From Actinocorallia longicatena (GTDB lineage: Bacteria; Actinomycetota; Actinomycetes; Streptosporangiales; Streptosporangiaceae): a stretch of DNA of 64,000 bases. The notes under the pieces were generated by a model. That model was not told where the DNA came from. It saw only the letters and a list, made by a program, of their open reading frames with translations, and searched no databases. Below are positions 18,795-27,027 of the stretch, in pieces. The stretch spans positions 186,001-250,000 of the forward strand of contig NZ_BAAAUV010000004.1 of assembly GCF_039534125.1 (NCBI RefSeq). The letters run 5' to 3'. Position 1 is the stretch's first letter, and each line of letters begins with the position of its first letter. Made by a program: the position numbers and the translations under genes.

Positions 18795-19913
18795 GTGGGG
18801 AACGCAGCGGGCCGCGGGCCGGGACTCCTGATCGGCCGGGTCCTCGGGGTCCCGGTGTACGTTTCGTGGAGCTGGCCGATCGTCGCCCTCGTGATCACCT
18901 TCGTGTTCCGCGAACCCGCCGGGCAGGTCGCCTCCGGAGCAGGAGCGGTCGCCGTGGCGTTCTCCTACGCCGTCCTGCTGTACGCCTCCGTCCTGGTCCA
19001 CGAGATCAGCCACGCCGCCGTGGCCCGCGCGTTCGGCCTGCCGGTCCGGTCGATCGTCCTGCACGTCCTCGGCGGCGTCACCCAGATCGACCGGGAGTCC
19101 CGCAGCCCCGGACGGTCCTTCCTGGTCGCCGCGGCGGGCCCCGCCATGTCGCTGCTCCTGGGCCTCGCCGGCCTGGCCGTCCTGGCCCTCACCGACCTGC
19201 CGCCCGTCCCCGACCTGCTGGTCCAGGCCCTCACCGTCGCCAACCTCATCGTCGGGGTGTTCAACCTGCTGCCCGGCCTGCCCCTCGACGGCGGCTACCT
19301 GGTCCGCGCCGTCGTCTGGAAGATCACCGGCAGGGACAGGGACGGCACCATCGCCGCCGCCCACGTCGGACGCGTCCTCGCCATCGGCCTGCTCGTCGCC
19401 GGAACCTGGCTCGCCACCCGCGGCGCACCCGGCACCAACTGGATCATGGTGGCGTGGGCGGCGTTCCTCGCCTCCTTCATCTGGATCGGCGCCACCCAGG
19501 CCATCCGCGTCGAACGCGTCCGCGACCGCATCCCCCTCCTGCACGCCCGCAGGATCGGCCGCCGCGCCGTCGCCGTCCCCGGCGAGACGCCCCTCGCCCG
19601 CGCCCTGGAGATCGCCAGAGAGGCCCAGGCGGGAGCCGTCGTCATCGTCGGCCACGACGGCACCCCCACCGGCCTGGTCAGCGAGGCGGCCGTCCACGCC
19701 GTCCCCGAGGCCCGCAGTCCCTGGACGAGCGCCGCCGACGTCGCCCGCACCCTCGGCGCCGACTCCACCATCGACGCCGACCTGTCCGGCGAGGACCTCA
19801 TCGTGGCCGTCCGCCGCGCCGCCGCCGGCGAGCTCCTCCTCCTCGAGACCACCGGGGAGATCTACGGCGTCCTGGCCGCCGCCGACGTCGACCGGCTCCT
19901 GAGCCGCGCCTGA
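18795..19913 (+). CDS. Site-2 protease-like M50 metallopeptidase with CBS-domain region
   Basis: Intramembrane zinc protease of 372 aa. The HEISH motif (His69, Glu70, His73) sits in a membrane helix and NLLPGLPLDGG supplies the third zinc ligand, Asp165. Further helices lie to about residue 245 (GTNWIMVAWAAFLASFIWIG), and a soluble C-terminal part (about 265-372) looks like a CBS pair (AGAVVIVGHDGTPTGLVS and LLLETTGEIYGVLAAADVDR). This is the family of the Rip-type proteases that cleave anti-sigma factors or other membrane proteins in actinobacteria. The target is unknown; CBS domains usually bind adenine nucleotides. Confidence 0.9.
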   Translation: MGNAAGRGPGLLIGRVLGVPVYVSWSWPIVALVITFVFREPAGQVASGAGAVAVAFSYAVLLYASVLVHEISHAAVARAFGLPVRSIVLHVLGGVTQIDRESRSPGRSFLVAAAGPAMSLLLGLAGLAVLALTDLPPVPDLLVQALTVANLIVGVFNLLPGLPLDGGYLVRAVVWKITGRDRDGTIAAAHVGRVLAIGLLVAGTWLATRGAPGTNWIMVAWAAFLASFIWIGATQAIRVERVRDRIPLLHARRIGRRAVAVPGETPLARALEIAREAQAGAVVIVGHDGTPTGLVSEAAVHAVPEARSPWTSAADVARTLGADSTIDADLSGEDLIVAVRRAAAGELLLLETTGEIYGVLAAADVDRLLSRA

Positions 19914-19945
19914 GCGAGCACGCCGCGGCGCCCTCCGGAGCCCGA

Positions 19946-19951
19946 TAACCT
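19946..19951 (+). promoter_or_regulatory. Candidate -10 element, leaderless start of trmI
   Basis: TAACCT with a 6-nt spacer to ATG 19958, in the 44-bp gap after the protease gene. Confidence 0.5.
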
Positions 19952-19957
19952 TGAGGG

Positions 19958-20947
19958 ATGACCGAGAGCACCGCGGCCGAGTCCAGCGCAGCAGCAGCAC
20001 AGCCCCGCACACCCCACGGCATCCTCCGGGACGGCGACCAAGTGCAGCTGACCGACCCCAAGGGCCGGATCAACACGCTGACCCTGCAGGCCGGCAAGCA
20101 GTGGCACGGTCACAAGGGCTGGATTCAGCACGACGAGATCATCGGCAGGCCCGAGGGCATCGTCGTCCGCTCCACCGGCGGCATCGACTACCTGATCTTC
20201 CGCCCGCTGCTCCAGGACTTCGCCGTCCGGATGCCGCGCGGAGCCGCCGTCGTCTACCCCAAGGACGCCGGCCAGATCGTCGCCATGGCCGACATCTTCC
20301 CCGGCGCCAAGGTCGTCGAGGCCGGAGCGGGCTCCGGCGCCCTGTCCTGCTTCCTGCTGCGGGCCGTCGGCGAGCACGGCTCCCTGTCCTCCTACGAGCG
20401 CCGCGAGGACTTCGCCGAGGTCGCCCGCAAGAACGTCGAGAAGTTCTTCGGCGGCCCCCACCCCTCCTGGAAGCTCACCGTCGGCTCCGTCGAGGACGCC
20501 ATCGCCGAGACCGAGGTCGACCGGATCGTCCTGGACATGCTCGCCCCGTGGGAGTGCCTGGACGCCATGGCCAAGGCCCTCGTGCCCGGCGGCCTCATCT
20601 GCTGCTACGTCGCCACGACCACCCAGATGTCGCGCGTCGTCGAGGGACTGCGCGAGCAGGGCTCCTTCGCCGAGCCGTACGCCTTCGAGACGCTCGTGCG
20701 CTCCTGGCACGTCGAGGGCCTCGCCGTACGCCCCGACCACAGGATGATCGGCCACACGGGCTTCCTGGTGACCGCCAGGCGCCTCGCCGACGGCGTCACC
20801 CCGCCGTTGCGCAGGCGCCGTCCGGCTAAGGGCGCCTACCCCGAAACGGCCCCGGCCGAACTCACTCCGGGTAATGACAATACTGTCGTAACCACTCCGC
20901 CCGACGTTACAGAAAGCGAATCCCTCATCGGTTCGCCTGAGGCGTAA
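19958..20947 (+). CDS. trmI: tRNA (adenine-58-N1)-methyltransferase TrmI
   Basis: S-adenosylmethionine-dependent enzyme (329 aa) that makes m1A58 in the T-loop of tRNA; the bacterial enzyme acts as a homotetramer. The N-terminal beta-barrel region includes GKQWHGHKGWIQHDEIIG, the methyltransferase motif I is VVEAGAGSGALS (residues 119-130), and motif IV is RIVLDMLAPWE. It closely resembles Rv2118c of M. tuberculosis, which likewise sits upstream of the proteasome genes. The C-terminal 50 residues are low-complexity and dispensable-looking. Confidence 0.95.
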   Translation: MTESTAAESSAAAAQPRTPHGILRDGDQVQLTDPKGRINTLTLQAGKQWHGHKGWIQHDEIIGRPEGIVVRSTGGIDYLIFRPLLQDFAVRMPRGAAVVYPKDAGQIVAMADIFPGAKVVEAGAGSGALSCFLLRAVGEHGSLSSYERREDFAEVARKNVEKFFGGPHPSWKLTVGSVEDAIAETEVDRIVLDMLAPWECLDAMAKALVPGGLICCYVATTTQMSRVVEGLREQGSFAEPYAFETLVRSWHVEGLAVRPDHRMIGHTGFLVTARRLADGVTPPLRRRRPAKGAYPETAPAELTPGNDNTVVTTPPDVTESESLIGSPEA

Positions 20948-21150
20948 CCGTCTCGCCACCTGGACGACACGCCGGGTTTTTTCTGTTTCATTGACGTTTC
21001 TCTGAAGCTCAACAAGCGGTCTGACCTGGAGGTATCACTCTTCGTATGTGGTCATCTACAGAACGCAAACACAATAGTCAGGTTACGGACCGCGGCCAGA
21101 TAGGTAAGGTCTCAGTAGGTCGTCGGCTCTTCGTGAGGAGGTGACGGGGC

Positions 21151-22911
21151 GTGGCCGCTCGTGATGACGCCGCAGGGCGAAAAGCGCATGACAAGGAGGT
21201 TCGTGACCTCCAGACGCAGCTCTCTTTCCTGGAGGAAGAGATCTCCGTTTTGCGCAGGAAGCTCGCGGAATCCCCCCGCCAGACGCGGGTGCTCGAGGAG
21301 CGCCTGCACGAGGCACAAGCAAACCTGGCCGCCGTGACAGGCCAGAACGAGCGACTCGTGTCCACACTCAGAGAGGCACGAGAGCAGATCATCGCTCTCA
21401 AGGAAGAAGTCGACCGGCTGGCGCAACCGCCATCCGGATACGGCATCTTCCTGGACGCCCGCGAGGATGGCACGGTCGACATCTTCACCGGAGGACGCAA
21501 ACTCCGCGTGAACGTCAGTCCGGCAGTGGAGATCGAAGATCTCCGACCCGGCCAGGAAGTGATGCTCAACGAGGCCCTCAACGTCGTCGAGGCCCTCGAA
21601 TTCGAGCAACAAGGCGAAGTCGTGTCCCTCAAGGAAGTGTTCGCCGACGGCGAACGCGCCCTCGTCGTGGCACACGCCGACGAAGAACGCATCGTCAAGC
21701 TGGCCGAACCACTGCGCGGCATGCAACTGCGCCCCGGCGACAGCCTCATGCTCGACACGCGCTCCGGATACGCCTACGAGAAGATCCACAAGGCCGAAGT
21801 CGAAGAACTCGTCCTCGAGGAAGTCCCCGACATCTCCTACGAGGAGATCGGCGGACTCGGCTCCCAGATCGAAATGATCCGCGACGCGGTCGAACTTCCC
21901 TACCTGCACGCCGACCTGTTCCGAGAGCACAAACTCCGCCCCCCCAAGGGCGTCCTGCTCTACGGACCTCCCGGCTGCGGCAAGACCCTCATCGCCAAGG
22001 CCGTCGCCAACAGCCTCGCCAAGAAGGTCGCCGCCAAGACAGGACAGGAAGGCAAGTCCTTCTTCCTCAACATCAAGGGCCCCGAACTCCTCAACAAATA
22101 CGTCGGCGAAACCGAACGCCACATCCGCCTGGTCTTCCAGCGGGCACGCGAAAAGGCCTCCGCCGGCACCCCCGTCATCGTCTTCTTCGACGAGATGGAC
22201 TCGATCTTCCGGACCCGCGGATCCGGCGTCTCCTCAGACGTCGAGAACACGATCGTCCCCCAGCTCCTCTCGGAGATCGACGGCGTCGAAGGGCTCGAGA
22301 ACGTCATCGTGATCGGCGCGTCCAACCGCGAAGACATGATCGACCCCGCCATCCTGCGACCTGGCCGCCTCGACGTCAAAATCAAGATCGAACGACCCGA
22401 CGCCGAAGCAGCCAGGGACATCTTCAGCAAGTACCTCATCACCGGTCTGCCCCTGCACCCCGACGACGTCAAGGAACACAGCGGAGACGGCCAGCAGACC
22501 GTCGAAGCCATGATCCAAGCCACCGTCGAACGCATGTACACCGAAACGGAAGAGAACCGCTTCCTCGAGGTCACCTACGCCAACGGCGACAAAGAAGTCC
22601 TCTACTTCAAGGACTTCAACTCCGGCGCGATGATCCAGAACATCGTCGACCGCGCCAAGAAGATGGCCATCAAGCAGTTCCTCGACACCGGGCAGAAGGG
22701 CCTCCGCGTCCAGCACCTCCTCGACGCCTGCGTCGACGAGTTCCACGAGAACGAAGACCTGCCCAACACCACCAACCCCGACGACTGGGCCCGCATCTCC
22801 GGCAAGAAGGGCGAACGGATCGTCTACATCCGCACCCTCGTCTCCGGAAAGACCGGCGCAGAAGCCGGGCGCTCCATCGACACCGTCGCCAACACAGGCC
22901 AATACCTGTAA
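21151..22911 (+). CDS. arc: Proteasome-associated ATPase ARC (Mpa)
   Basis: Hexameric AAA ring ATPase (586 aa) that recognises pupylated proteins, unfolds them and feeds them to the 20S proteasome. Coiled coil at about residues 15-90 (the Pup-binding part), two OB-fold domains at about 95-225, then the AAA domain: Walker A GPPGCGKT at 272-279 and Walker B VIVFFDEMDS, arginine-finger region AILRPGRLD. The C-terminus GQYL is the proteasome-docking tail of this family. GTG 21151 has GGAGGTG upstream. The likely promoter has TAAGGT near 21105-21110. Confidence 0.97.
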   Translation: MAARDDAAGRKAHDKEVRDLQTQLSFLEEEISVLRRKLAESPRQTRVLEERLHEAQANLAAVTGQNERLVSTLREAREQIIALKEEVDRLAQPPSGYGIFLDAREDGTVDIFTGGRKLRVNVSPAVEIEDLRPGQEVMLNEALNVVEALEFEQQGEVVSLKEVFADGERALVVAHADEERIVKLAEPLRGMQLRPGDSLMLDTRSGYAYEKIHKAEVEELVLEEVPDISYEEIGGLGSQIEMIRDAVELPYLHADLFREHKLRPPKGVLLYGPPGCGKTLIAKAVANSLAKKVAAKTGQEGKSFFLNIKGPELLNKYVGETERHIRLVFQRAREKASAGTPVIVFFDEMDSIFRTRGSGVSSDVENTIVPQLLSEIDGVEGLENVIVIGASNREDMIDPAILRPGRLDVKIKIERPDAEAARDIFSKYLITGLPLHPDDVKEHSGDGQQTVEAMIQATVERMYTETEENRFLEVTYANGDKEVLYFKDFNSGAMIQNIVDRAKKMAIKQFLDTGQKGLRVQHLLDACVDEFHENEDLPNTTNPDDWARISGKKGERIVYIRTLVSGKTGAEAGRSIDTVANTGQYL

Positions 22912-22934
22912 CAACGACACCAGCGACACAACAC

Positions 22935-22964
22935 GGAGGCGGGCACCCACGGGTGCCCGCCTCC
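22935..22964 (+). terminator. Terminator after arc
   Basis: Perfect 14-bp stem (22935-22948 with 22951-22964) with a very tight loop, 24 bp after the arc stop. Confidence 0.75.
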
Positions 22965-22985
22965 CCGCCGTTCACACATCTGCAA

Positions 22986-22997
22986 CCTTTAACGGCC
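22986..22997 (+). repeat. Repeated 12-mer CCTTTAACGGCC upstream of dop (copy 1)
   Basis: Identical 12 bases occur at 24636-24647 upstream of pup. Both copies start 14-22 nt after a terminator hairpin and precede the next gene of the Pup pathway. No family of this element is known to me. Confidence 0.5.
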
Positions 22998-23038
22998 AAG
23001 ATCTTGGAGCCGGTCGCCGAGTTCGCCCGCAACCACAC

Positions 23039-23044
23039 TAGGCT
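23039..23044 (+). promoter_or_regulatory. Candidate -10 element, leaderless start of dop
   Basis: TAGGCT followed by 7 nt and ATG 23052, without a ribosome binding site. Confidence 0.5.
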
Positions 23045-23051
23045 CGGACAC

Positions 23052-24569
23052 ATGAGCGTTCGGCGGGTCATGGGAACAGAGACCGAATACGGCATCTCCG
23101 TACCAGGTCAGCCCGGGGCCAACGCGATGGTGACCTCCAGCCAGGTCGTCAACGCGTACCTCGCGGCATCAGCGGCACGGGCAAGAAGAGCAAGGTGGGA
23201 CTTCGAAGAGGAGAACCCCCTACGCGACGCCAGAGGCTTCGACCTGGCCCGCGAAGTAGCCGACCCCACCCAACTCACCGACGAAGACCTCGGCCTCGCC
23301 AACGTCATCCTCACCAACGGCGCACGCCTCTACGTCGACCACGCCCACCCCGAATACTCCACCCCCGAGGTCACCAACCCCCGCGACTGCGTCCTCTGGG
23401 ACAAAGCCGGAGAACGCGTCATGGCCGACGCCGCACGCCGCGCCGCCCTCGTCCCCGGCACCCACCCCATCCAGCTCTACAAGAACAACACCGACAACAA
23501 GGGCGCCAGCTACGGCTGCCACGAGAACTACCTGATGAAACGGGAAACCCCCTTCTCCGAAATCGTCAGGCACCTCACCCCCTTCTTCGTCACCCGCCAG
23601 GTCGTCTGCGGAGCAGGCCGCGTCGGCATCGGCGTCGACGGACGCGGCGACGGCTTCCAGATCAGCCAGCGCGCCGACTTCTTCGAAGTCGAAGTCGGAC
23701 TCGAGACCACCCTCAAACGCCCCATCATCAACACCCGCGACGAACCCCACGCCGACCCCGAGAAATACCGGCGCCTCCACGTCATCATCGGCGACGCCAA
23801 CATGAGCGAGATCTCCACCTACCTCAAGAACGGCACCACCGCCCTCGTCCTCGCCATGATCGAAGACGGCTTCCTCACCGCCGACCTCTCCGTCGACATG
23901 CCCGTCGCCTCACTGCGCGCCATTTCCCACGACCCCACCTGCAAGCACATCATCACCCTCAGGGACGGCCGCAAGATGACCGCCGTCCAGCTCCAGATGG
24001 AATACCTCGAACAGTCCCGCAAATACGTCGAGGACAAATTCGGCGCCGACGTCGACGAAATGACCAAGGACGTCCTCGACCGCTGGGAATCCGTCCTCAA
24101 CCGCCTCGCCGTCGACCCCATGCAGCTCTCCCGCGAACTCGACTGGGTCGCCAAACTCGAACTCCTCGAGGGCTACCGCAAACGCGACGACCTCGACTGG
24201 TCCCACGCACGCCTGCAGCTCGTCGACCTCCAGTACAGCGACATCCGCCCCGAGAAGGGCCTCTACAACCGGCTCGTCTCCCGCGGACGCATGGAACGCA
24301 TCCTCACCGAGGCCGAGATCCAGCGCGCCATCGAGACCCCGCCCGAGGACACCCGCGCCTACTTCCGCGGCCGCTGCCTCGCCCAGTACGCCGACAACGT
24401 CGCCGCCGCCTCCTGGGACTCCGTCATCTTCGACGTCCCCGGCCGCGAATCCCTCCAGCGCGTCCCCACCCTGGAACCCCTGCGCGGCACCAAGGCCCAC
24501 GTCGGAGCACTCCTGGACCGCTGCCGCACCGCCGCCGACCTCGTGGCCGTCCTCGCCGGCGAGGGCTGA
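23052..24569 (+). CDS. dop: Pup deamidase/depupylase Dop
   Basis: 505-aa enzyme of the glutamine-synthetase-like carboxylate-amine ligase fold. It hydrolyses the C-terminal Gln of Pup to Glu so that PafA can use it, and also removes Pup from substrates. MGTETEYGIS near the N-terminus carries the metal-binding glutamates; PIINTRDEPHAD and the ANMSE segment are family signatures. The open frame extends 33 codons further upstream, but the conserved protein begins at MSVRRVMGTETEYG, matching ATG 23052. The Gln ending of the Pup encoded next door agrees with the need for deamidation. Confidence 0.96.
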   Translation: MSVRRVMGTETEYGISVPGQPGANAMVTSSQVVNAYLAASAARARRARWDFEEENPLRDARGFDLAREVADPTQLTDEDLGLANVILTNGARLYVDHAHPEYSTPEVTNPRDCVLWDKAGERVMADAARRAALVPGTHPIQLYKNNTDNKGASYGCHENYLMKRETPFSEIVRHLTPFFVTRQVVCGAGRVGIGVDGRGDGFQISQRADFFEVEVGLETTLKRPIINTRDEPHADPEKYRRLHVIIGDANMSEISTYLKNGTTALVLAMIEDGFLTADLSVDMPVASLRAISHDPTCKHIITLRDGRKMTAVQLQMEYLEQSRKYVEDKFGADVDEMTKDVLDRWESVLNRLAVDPMQLSRELDWVAKLELLEGYRKRDDLDWSHARLQLVDLQYSDIRPEKGLYNRLVSRGRMERILTEAEIQRAIETPPEDTRAYFRGRCLAQYADNVAAASWDSVIFDVPGRESLQRVPTLEPLRGTKAHVGALLDRCRTAADLVAVLAGEG

Positions 24570-24586
24570 CCACCCGCTTCGACCCC

Positions 24587-24621
24587 GAGGGGCTCACACG
24601 GGCACGCCGTGTGAGCCCCTC
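24587..24621 (+). terminator. Terminator after dop
   Basis: Perfect 15-bp stem (24587-24601 with 24607-24621), 5-nt loop, 17 bp after the dop stop. Confidence 0.8.
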
Positions 24622-24635
24622 AGCACGTCTCAGAG

Positions 24636-24647
24636 CCTTTAACGGCC
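24636..24647 (+). repeat. Repeated 12-mer CCTTTAACGGCC upstream of pup (copy 2)
   Basis: Second copy of the 12-mer at 22986-22997. It lies in the 296-bp gap between dop and pup, 218 bp before the pup start. The gap otherwise shows the dop terminator and a possible pup -10 (TAGGGT, 24826-24831), but no gene. Confidence 0.5.
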
Positions 24648-24865
24648 CTTGACCCGTACCAGGCCACCCCCGACGGCCCCGCGACCGCTGGGACGCCATG
24701 AGCCACGTGGGCATTTTGCCCGTTTCAACACCGCCCGTGGCGGCGATAACCGCACTGACCGGACCGGTTCTCCGCCCAGGGCGGAACGCCTCATAACGTT
24801 CCCCCGAGGGCGCAGCAGCCCCAGGTAGGGTCGCCGTAACACGGCACGTACGGGAGGAGCCCCCA

Positions 24866-25075
24866 ATGGCCACGAAGGACACCGGCGGTCAGAAGCAGAC
24901 GACCCGCCAGACCGAAGAGGTCGAGGAGACCACCACCGAGTCCTCCTCCGACGTCCAAGAGCGCCACGACAAACTGTCCGACGATGTCGACGCAATTTTG
25001 GATGAGATTGATGAGGTCCTAGAGGAGAACGCCGAGGAGTTTATCCGGAGTTATGTGCAAAAGGGTGGACAATAG
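24866..25075 (+). CDS. pup: Prokaryotic ubiquitin-like protein Pup
   Basis: 69-residue, highly acidic, largely disordered protein modifier that is attached to lysines of proteins for proteasomal destruction. The C-terminal half contains the helix that binds ARC (roughly residues 34-60, DDVDAILDEIDEVLEEN) and the protein ends GGQ. The terminal Gln must be converted to Glu by Dop before ligation by PafA. ATG 24866 follows GGAGGAG at a 6-nt distance. The first half of the gene uses almost only G/C-ending codons, while the last 25 codons include many A/T-ending ones (ATT, TTG, GAT, TTT, CAA). Confidence 0.98.
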   Translation: MATKDTGGQKQTTRQTEEVEETTTESSSDVQERHDKLSDDVDAILDEIDEVLEENAEEFIRSYVQKGGQ

Positions 25076-25175
25076 GCTTATGTCCGATTCGCTCTCGGGT
25101 CCTGCTTGAGGGGCGATTCCTGAAGGGCTGTCGTCAATTCTCGGAGAATTGGTGACAGTCCTTTTGCGTGCCGAT

Positions 25176-25181
25176 TATCAT
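25176..25181 (+). promoter_or_regulatory. Candidate -10 element, leaderless start of endonuclease VII-like gene
   Basis: TATCAT followed by 7 nt and ATG 25189. Confidence 0.45.
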
Positions 25182-25188
25182 CCTGGTC

Positions 25189-26010
25189 ATGGACGAGAAT
25201 GTGCTCGAGAAGAGCTGCCCCAGGTGTGGCGAGACCAAGCCCGTCAAGGCCTTTGGCGTCAACCGGGCGAGAAGCGACGGCTTCGGTCGCTGCTGCAAGC
25301 CCTGCACGATGCAGCGTGCCCAGGAGAACTACCGAATACGGATGGCCCGTGAGGGCAGGCAGGTGCGTGAGAGCATCCCGCTTCCGGAGGGCGCGGAAGG
25401 GTGCAAGCGGTGCCCCGACTGCGAGCGGGTGAAACCGTTTGAAGAATTCAGGAAGAACAAGGCCAGGCATGACGGGCTCGCGTTCTACTGCAAGGAATGC
25501 TTCCGGCGGCGTGACAAGGCCGGTCACAAGGCTCGTGAGGAAGCGAAGGGAAGATCGGTTCGAGAACGGGTCGACTCCCCGCCGGGTCACAAGTGGTGCA
25601 ATGGGTGCAAGGAGATCAAGCCGTTTGCGGAATGGCATCGGGCGAAGAGCTCGACCGACGGCTATGCCTCCGCCTGCAAGGAGTGCCGGAAGTCGCGCAA
25701 CGCGCGGGACTGGCTGAAGCGCGCCTATGGGCTCACGCCGGAAGGGGTCGCGGCGATGATCGAAAGCCAGGGCGGGCTGTGCGCGCTGTGCGGGGTGAAG
25801 GCGGCCGAGCATGTCGATCACGATCATCGGACCGGGAAGGTGCGGGGGGTGCTGTGCTTCACGTGCAATGTCGCGTTGGGGCAGTTGAAGGACGACGCAG
25901 GGATGCTGCTGAAGGCGATCGCCTATCTGCAGGCGCACGGGACGCTCGATGATCTCGAGGTTCCGATCTTCGTGAGGGTGGCGGGGACGGACTGGGCGCT
26001 GGATCTGTAG
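25189..26010 (+). CDS. Recombination endonuclease VII-like HNH protein with three zinc-ribbon repeats
   Basis: 273-aa protein. The C-terminal part (about residues 178-245) is an endonuclease VII-type HNH domain: YGLTPEGVAAMIESQGG, CALCG, the catalytic HVDHDHRTGKVRG and CFTCN, with two C-x2-C pairs for the structural zinc. Before it come three repeats of the form C-x2-C, KPxxxF/W, then C-x2-C (starting at residues 10, 74 and about 135). The family resolves branched DNA in phage T4. Its place between pup and prcB suggests a conserved neighbour of the proteasome in some actinobacteria, but no mechanistic link is known. ATG 25189 is preferred to the in-frame start at 25168. Confidence 0.85.
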   Translation: MDENVLEKSCPRCGETKPVKAFGVNRARSDGFGRCCKPCTMQRAQENYRIRMAREGRQVRESIPLPEGAEGCKRCPDCERVKPFEEFRKNKARHDGLAFYCKECFRRRDKAGHKAREEAKGRSVRERVDSPPGHKWCNGCKEIKPFAEWHRAKSSTDGYASACKECRKSRNARDWLKRAYGLTPEGVAAMIESQGGLCALCGVKAAEHVDHDHRTGKVRGVLCFTCNVALGQLKDDAGMLLKAIAYLQAHGTLDDLEVPIFVRVAGTDWALDL

Positions 26011-26155
26011 GTCACGATTCGGTGGTGGGTGAGGGGAGGTCGTTGCGGAGGGTTCGCCGTGGGCTTAGCCGGGGAAGATCTCGCGGCATGCGGAGCAGGC
26101 CGAAATGTCAGTAGGGTCGAGGCAGGTTCTACCGGCGTGCTGGGGAAGGAGTCGC

Positions 26156-26995
26156 ATGGGGTTCGAGCCGATCAGCGGTGGTTTCCCGGGGGTGTTCGCG
26201 AACCCGGGGTCTTCGTTCGCGGAGGTGCTGGGGGCGTTCAGCCCTGAGTCGCTTCCCGGGGGGAGGGGTGTGGTGGGTGACGCGGAGAAGCTGAACCTGG
26301 CGCACGCGACGACGATCGTGGCGGTGACGTTCCCGGGCGGTGTGATCATGGCGGGTGACCGTCGGGCCACGGCGGGCAACGTGATCGCTCAGCGGGACAT
26401 CGAGAAGGTGTTCCCGGCGGACGAGTACTCGGCGGTGGCGATCGCGGGTACGGCGGGCATCGGTCTTGAGATGACCCGGCTGTTCCAGGTCGAGCTGGAG
26501 CACTACGAGAAGATGGAAGGCCGGATCATGTCGCTGGAGGGGAAGGCGAACAGGCTCGCCACCCTCATCAGGGGCAATCTGGGCATGGCGATGCAGGGGC
26601 TCGTGGTCGTGCCGCTGTTCGCCGGGTACGACCTGCAGAAGAGCATCGGGCGGATCTTCTCCTACGATGCCGCGGGCGGGAAGTACGAGGAGCACGACTA
26701 CCACTCGATCGGGTCGGGCTCGGTGTTCGCGCGGGGCGCGATGAAGAAGCTGTGGCGGCCTGATCTGTCGGTGGAGGACGCGGCGGTCGTGTGCGTCCAG
26801 GCGCTGTACGACGCGGCGGACGATGACTCGGCGACGGGTGGTCCCGACCTGACGCGGAAGATCTTCCCGGTGGTCGCCGCGATCACCGATGACGGGTTCC
26901 GGCGGCTGCCGGAGGCCGAGGTGGGTGCTCTGGCCGAGGCCGTGGTGGCGGCGCGGTACACGTCGCCGGGCGGCCCGAACGCCCCCCTGCGTTAG
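26156..26995 (+). CDS. prcB: Proteasome beta subunit PrcB
   Basis: Catalytic subunit of the 20S proteasome (279 aa). It is made with a propeptide of about 51 residues; self-cleavage before Thr52 exposes the N-terminal nucleophile (HA/TTIVAV), as in M. tuberculosis PrcB. GDRRATAGN and the later Lys and Asp positions complete the active site. ATG 26156 has GGAAGGAG 6 nt upstream; an in-frame ATG 51 bp earlier lacks such a site. The prcA gene follows after 32 bp. Confidence 0.97.
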   Translation: MGFEPISGGFPGVFANPGSSFAEVLGAFSPESLPGGRGVVGDAEKLNLAHATTIVAVTFPGGVIMAGDRRATAGNVIAQRDIEKVFPADEYSAVAIAGTAGIGLEMTRLFQVELEHYEKMEGRIMSLEGKANRLATLIRGNLGMAMQGLVVVPLFAGYDLQKSIGRIFSYDAAGGKYEEHDYHSIGSGSVFARGAMKKLWRPDLSVEDAAVVCVQALYDAADDDSATGGPDLTRKIFPVVAAITDDGFRRLPEAEVGALAEAVVAARYTSPGGPNAPLR

Positions 26996-27027
26996 TCCGG
27001 TCGGCTCGAAGAGAGGGACGAGAAGCG

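Noticed and set aside
18228..20012. 594-aa minus-strand open frame opposite the site-2 protease
   Set aside because: The plus-strand gene carries HEISH and the LPLDGG motif; the antisense product is low-complexity. Only the in-frame RecB-like protein ending at 17828 is real on that strand.
20948..21150. GGGTTTTTT run after trmI as a rho-independent terminator
   Set aside because: The nearest stem (20930-20950) is 26 nt upstream of the T-run, so they do not form one element.
25078..25938. 286-aa minus-strand open frame opposite the endonuclease VII-like gene
   Set aside because: The plus strand has ordered C-x2-C repeats and an HNH motif; the antisense frame shows nothing recognisable.
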